Assembly: GCA_963836005.1 (NCBI GenBank)
Contig: CAWIHS010000002.1
Span: forward strand, 496,001 to 560,000
Reading direction: 5' to 3'
DNA: 64,000 nucleotides
Source: CAWIHS01 sp963836005
Lineage (GTDB): Bacteria > Pseudomonadota > Gammaproteobacteria > GRL18
The notes under the pieces were generated by a model that searched no databases, was not told the origin of the DNA, and saw only the letters and a program-made list of their open reading frames with translations. Every line of letters starts with the position of its first letter. Positions within the stretch are counted from its first letter, which is position 1. Positions 62,972 to 64,000 of this stretch are shown here, piece by piece. The position numbers and the translations under genes are program-made.

Positions 62972-64000
62972 GTGGTCACTGAAACAGAAAATCAATTGCA
63001 AGATACTGAGATGCGTAAGCGCCGGAATCGTAAAGAACATGGCTTGAGTAAAGTATTACTGAGTTTTTTCGGTTCAATGGAACTGGCGATTACCTTATTT
63101 GTCGTGGTTGGTATTGCCTCTATCATTGGCACAGTGCTACAGCAAAACCAGGCTTACAATAATTATCTTATCAAGTTTGGTCCATTCTGGTTTGAAGTGT
63201 TTAAATCACTGGAAATGTATGATATTTACAGTGCCTGGTGGTTTATGGCCCTGCTGGCATTTTTGTTAACATCTACCAGTGTGTGTATTTTTCGCAATGC
63301 ACCTTATATGCTTCGTGAATGGCGAAATTATCGTTTGTCTGTAACTGCCAGGTCACTGGCATTAATGCATTCCCATGCTCTTTGGCGTAGTCCGATGGAG
63401 GCTGTCCAGGCCGTAGACTTAATTAGCGTAAAACTGCTAAATGGAGGGTATCGTCTAAAATCCAGCACACAGAACAGCGTTATTACCATAGCAGCAAAAA
63501 AAGGAGCCAGTAACCGGCTTGGTTATCTGTTCACTCATTCTGCCATTGTGATTATTTGTCTGGGAGCATTGTATGATGGAAATTTTAGTCTAAAACTAAA
63601 AGAAATGACTGGGCAATTAAAACCGGAAACACGCAATATCTATGCTTCCGAGGTGCCGGATATCAGCCGTCTTGGAGCTGATCAAAACCATGCTTTTCGT
63701 GCCAATGCGAGCATTCCAGAAGGAACGAGAACTGGAATAGGATTCTTACAGATGCGCAATGGTTTTCTGGTTCAGGAACTGCCGTTTATCATTGAATTAA
63801 AAGACTTTCGGCTGGAACATTATCCTTCCGGGATGCCCAAATCCTATGAAAGCGATGTGGTGATCTACGATAAAAAAACCACTGCATCGATAACAAAAAC
63901 CATTAAGGTCAATCATCCTCTGATCTACAAGGACTTTGCAATTTATCAGGCCTCTTTTGAAGACGGCGGCTCAATCTTAAACCTCAATCTTTGGCCCCTG
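62972..64000 (+). CDS. resB: Cytochrome c biogenesis protein ResB/Ccs1 (3' end cut by window)
   Basis: 343 codons run to the window end. Start GTG 62972 with AAGG 6 bases upstream; ATG 63011 is an alternative. Residues about 25-60 hold LLSFFGSMELAITLFVVVGI and IIGTVLQQNQAYNNYLIKFG, the ResB entry, then helices around SAWWFMALLAFLLTSTSVCI and RLGYLFTHSAIVIICLGALY. ResB with CcsA forms the System II machine that attaches heme to c-type cytochromes such as the c5 and c4 upstream. About half the protein is visible. Confidence 0.94.
   Translation, partial: MVTETENQLQDTEMRKRRNRKEHGLSKVLLSFFGSMELAITLFVVVGIASIIGTVLQQNQAYNNYLIKFGPFWFEVFKSLEMYDIYSAWWFMALLAFLLTSTSVCIFRNAPYMLREWRNYRLSVTARSLALMHSHALWRSPMEAVQAVDLISVKLLNGGYRLKSSTQNSVITIAAKKGASNRLGYLFTHSAIVIICLGALYDGNFSLKLKEMTGQLKPETRNIYASEVPDISRLGADQNHAFRANASIPEGTRTGIGFLQMRNGFLVQELPFIIELKDFRLEHYPSGMPKSYESDVVIYDKKTTASITKTIKVNHPLIYKDFAIYQASFEDGGSILNLNLWPL

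Overview
The window looks like a chromosomal segment of a sulfur-oxidising gammaproteobacterium. The main clues are soxY-soxZ (thiosulfate carrier), several gene orders familiar from Pseudomonas and relatives (lptM-lysA next to cyaY; argH-algZ-algR-hemD-hemX-hemY; engB followed by cytochromes c5 and c4 and resB), and a c-type cytochrome / heme-copper respiratory setting. No tRNA, rRNA or CRISPR array was recognised. Base composition is AT-leaning, except for an RND efflux pair (about 38.7-43.1 kb) that reads as richer in G+C.

Layout. 1-5.5 kb: heme A synthase (cut by the window start), a divergent heme-copper oxidase subunit I-like protein, a DUF2189 membrane protein, a secreted CAP-domain protein, a 51-residue secreted protein and a DUF599 fragment. 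5.7-8.3 kb: membrane-anchored cold-shock protein, ychJ-lysA and the lptM lipoprotein gene. 8.4-13 kb: a sensor kinase and sigma54-activator pair followed by soxYZ, with a good -24/-12 promoter and a palindromic activator site in front of soxY. 13.1-23 kb: cyaY, an esterase, argH, algZR, a secreted protein and repeats where hemC would be expected, then hemDXY. 23-34.3 kb: a ferredoxin-flavin reductase, cobO, queC-queD-queE (QueD has three tandem domains), trmJ convergent with polA, DUF2782 and a TRAP transporter dctQM. 34.4-38.5 kb: accessory envelope genes and a capA relic with an internal deletion. 38.7-43.1 kb: RND pump.

43.2-54.2 kb is a graveyard. It holds several families of small palindromic repeats, a 3 x 47 bp minisatellite, IS30, IS21 and IS91 relics, and broken wbqC, pgi, response-regulator, glycosyltransferase-like and patatin genes. 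A few intact-looking genes sit among them (intradiol dioxygenase, DUF3955, CapA, a secreted DsrE-like protein). A perfect 95-bp inverted repeat (43390-43484 and 52777-52871) brackets most of it. 54.2-64 kb returns to ordinary genes: a radical SAM protein, a lipoprotein, a copper-type TonB receptor, phosphofructokinase, engB, cytochromes c5 and c4, and resB running off the end.

Functionally, the window joins sulfur oxidation under its own sigma54 circuit, respiratory cytochrome biogenesis (ctaA, resB, c4, c5, copper uptake), heme synthesis and queuosine precursor synthesis. The least ordinary signals are the nested palindromic repeats, the sigma54/soxYZ module set between lptM-lysA and cyaY, the triplicated QueD, and a strong orphan terminator next to engB at the place where Spot 42/ErsA small RNAs lie in other gammaproteobacteria.
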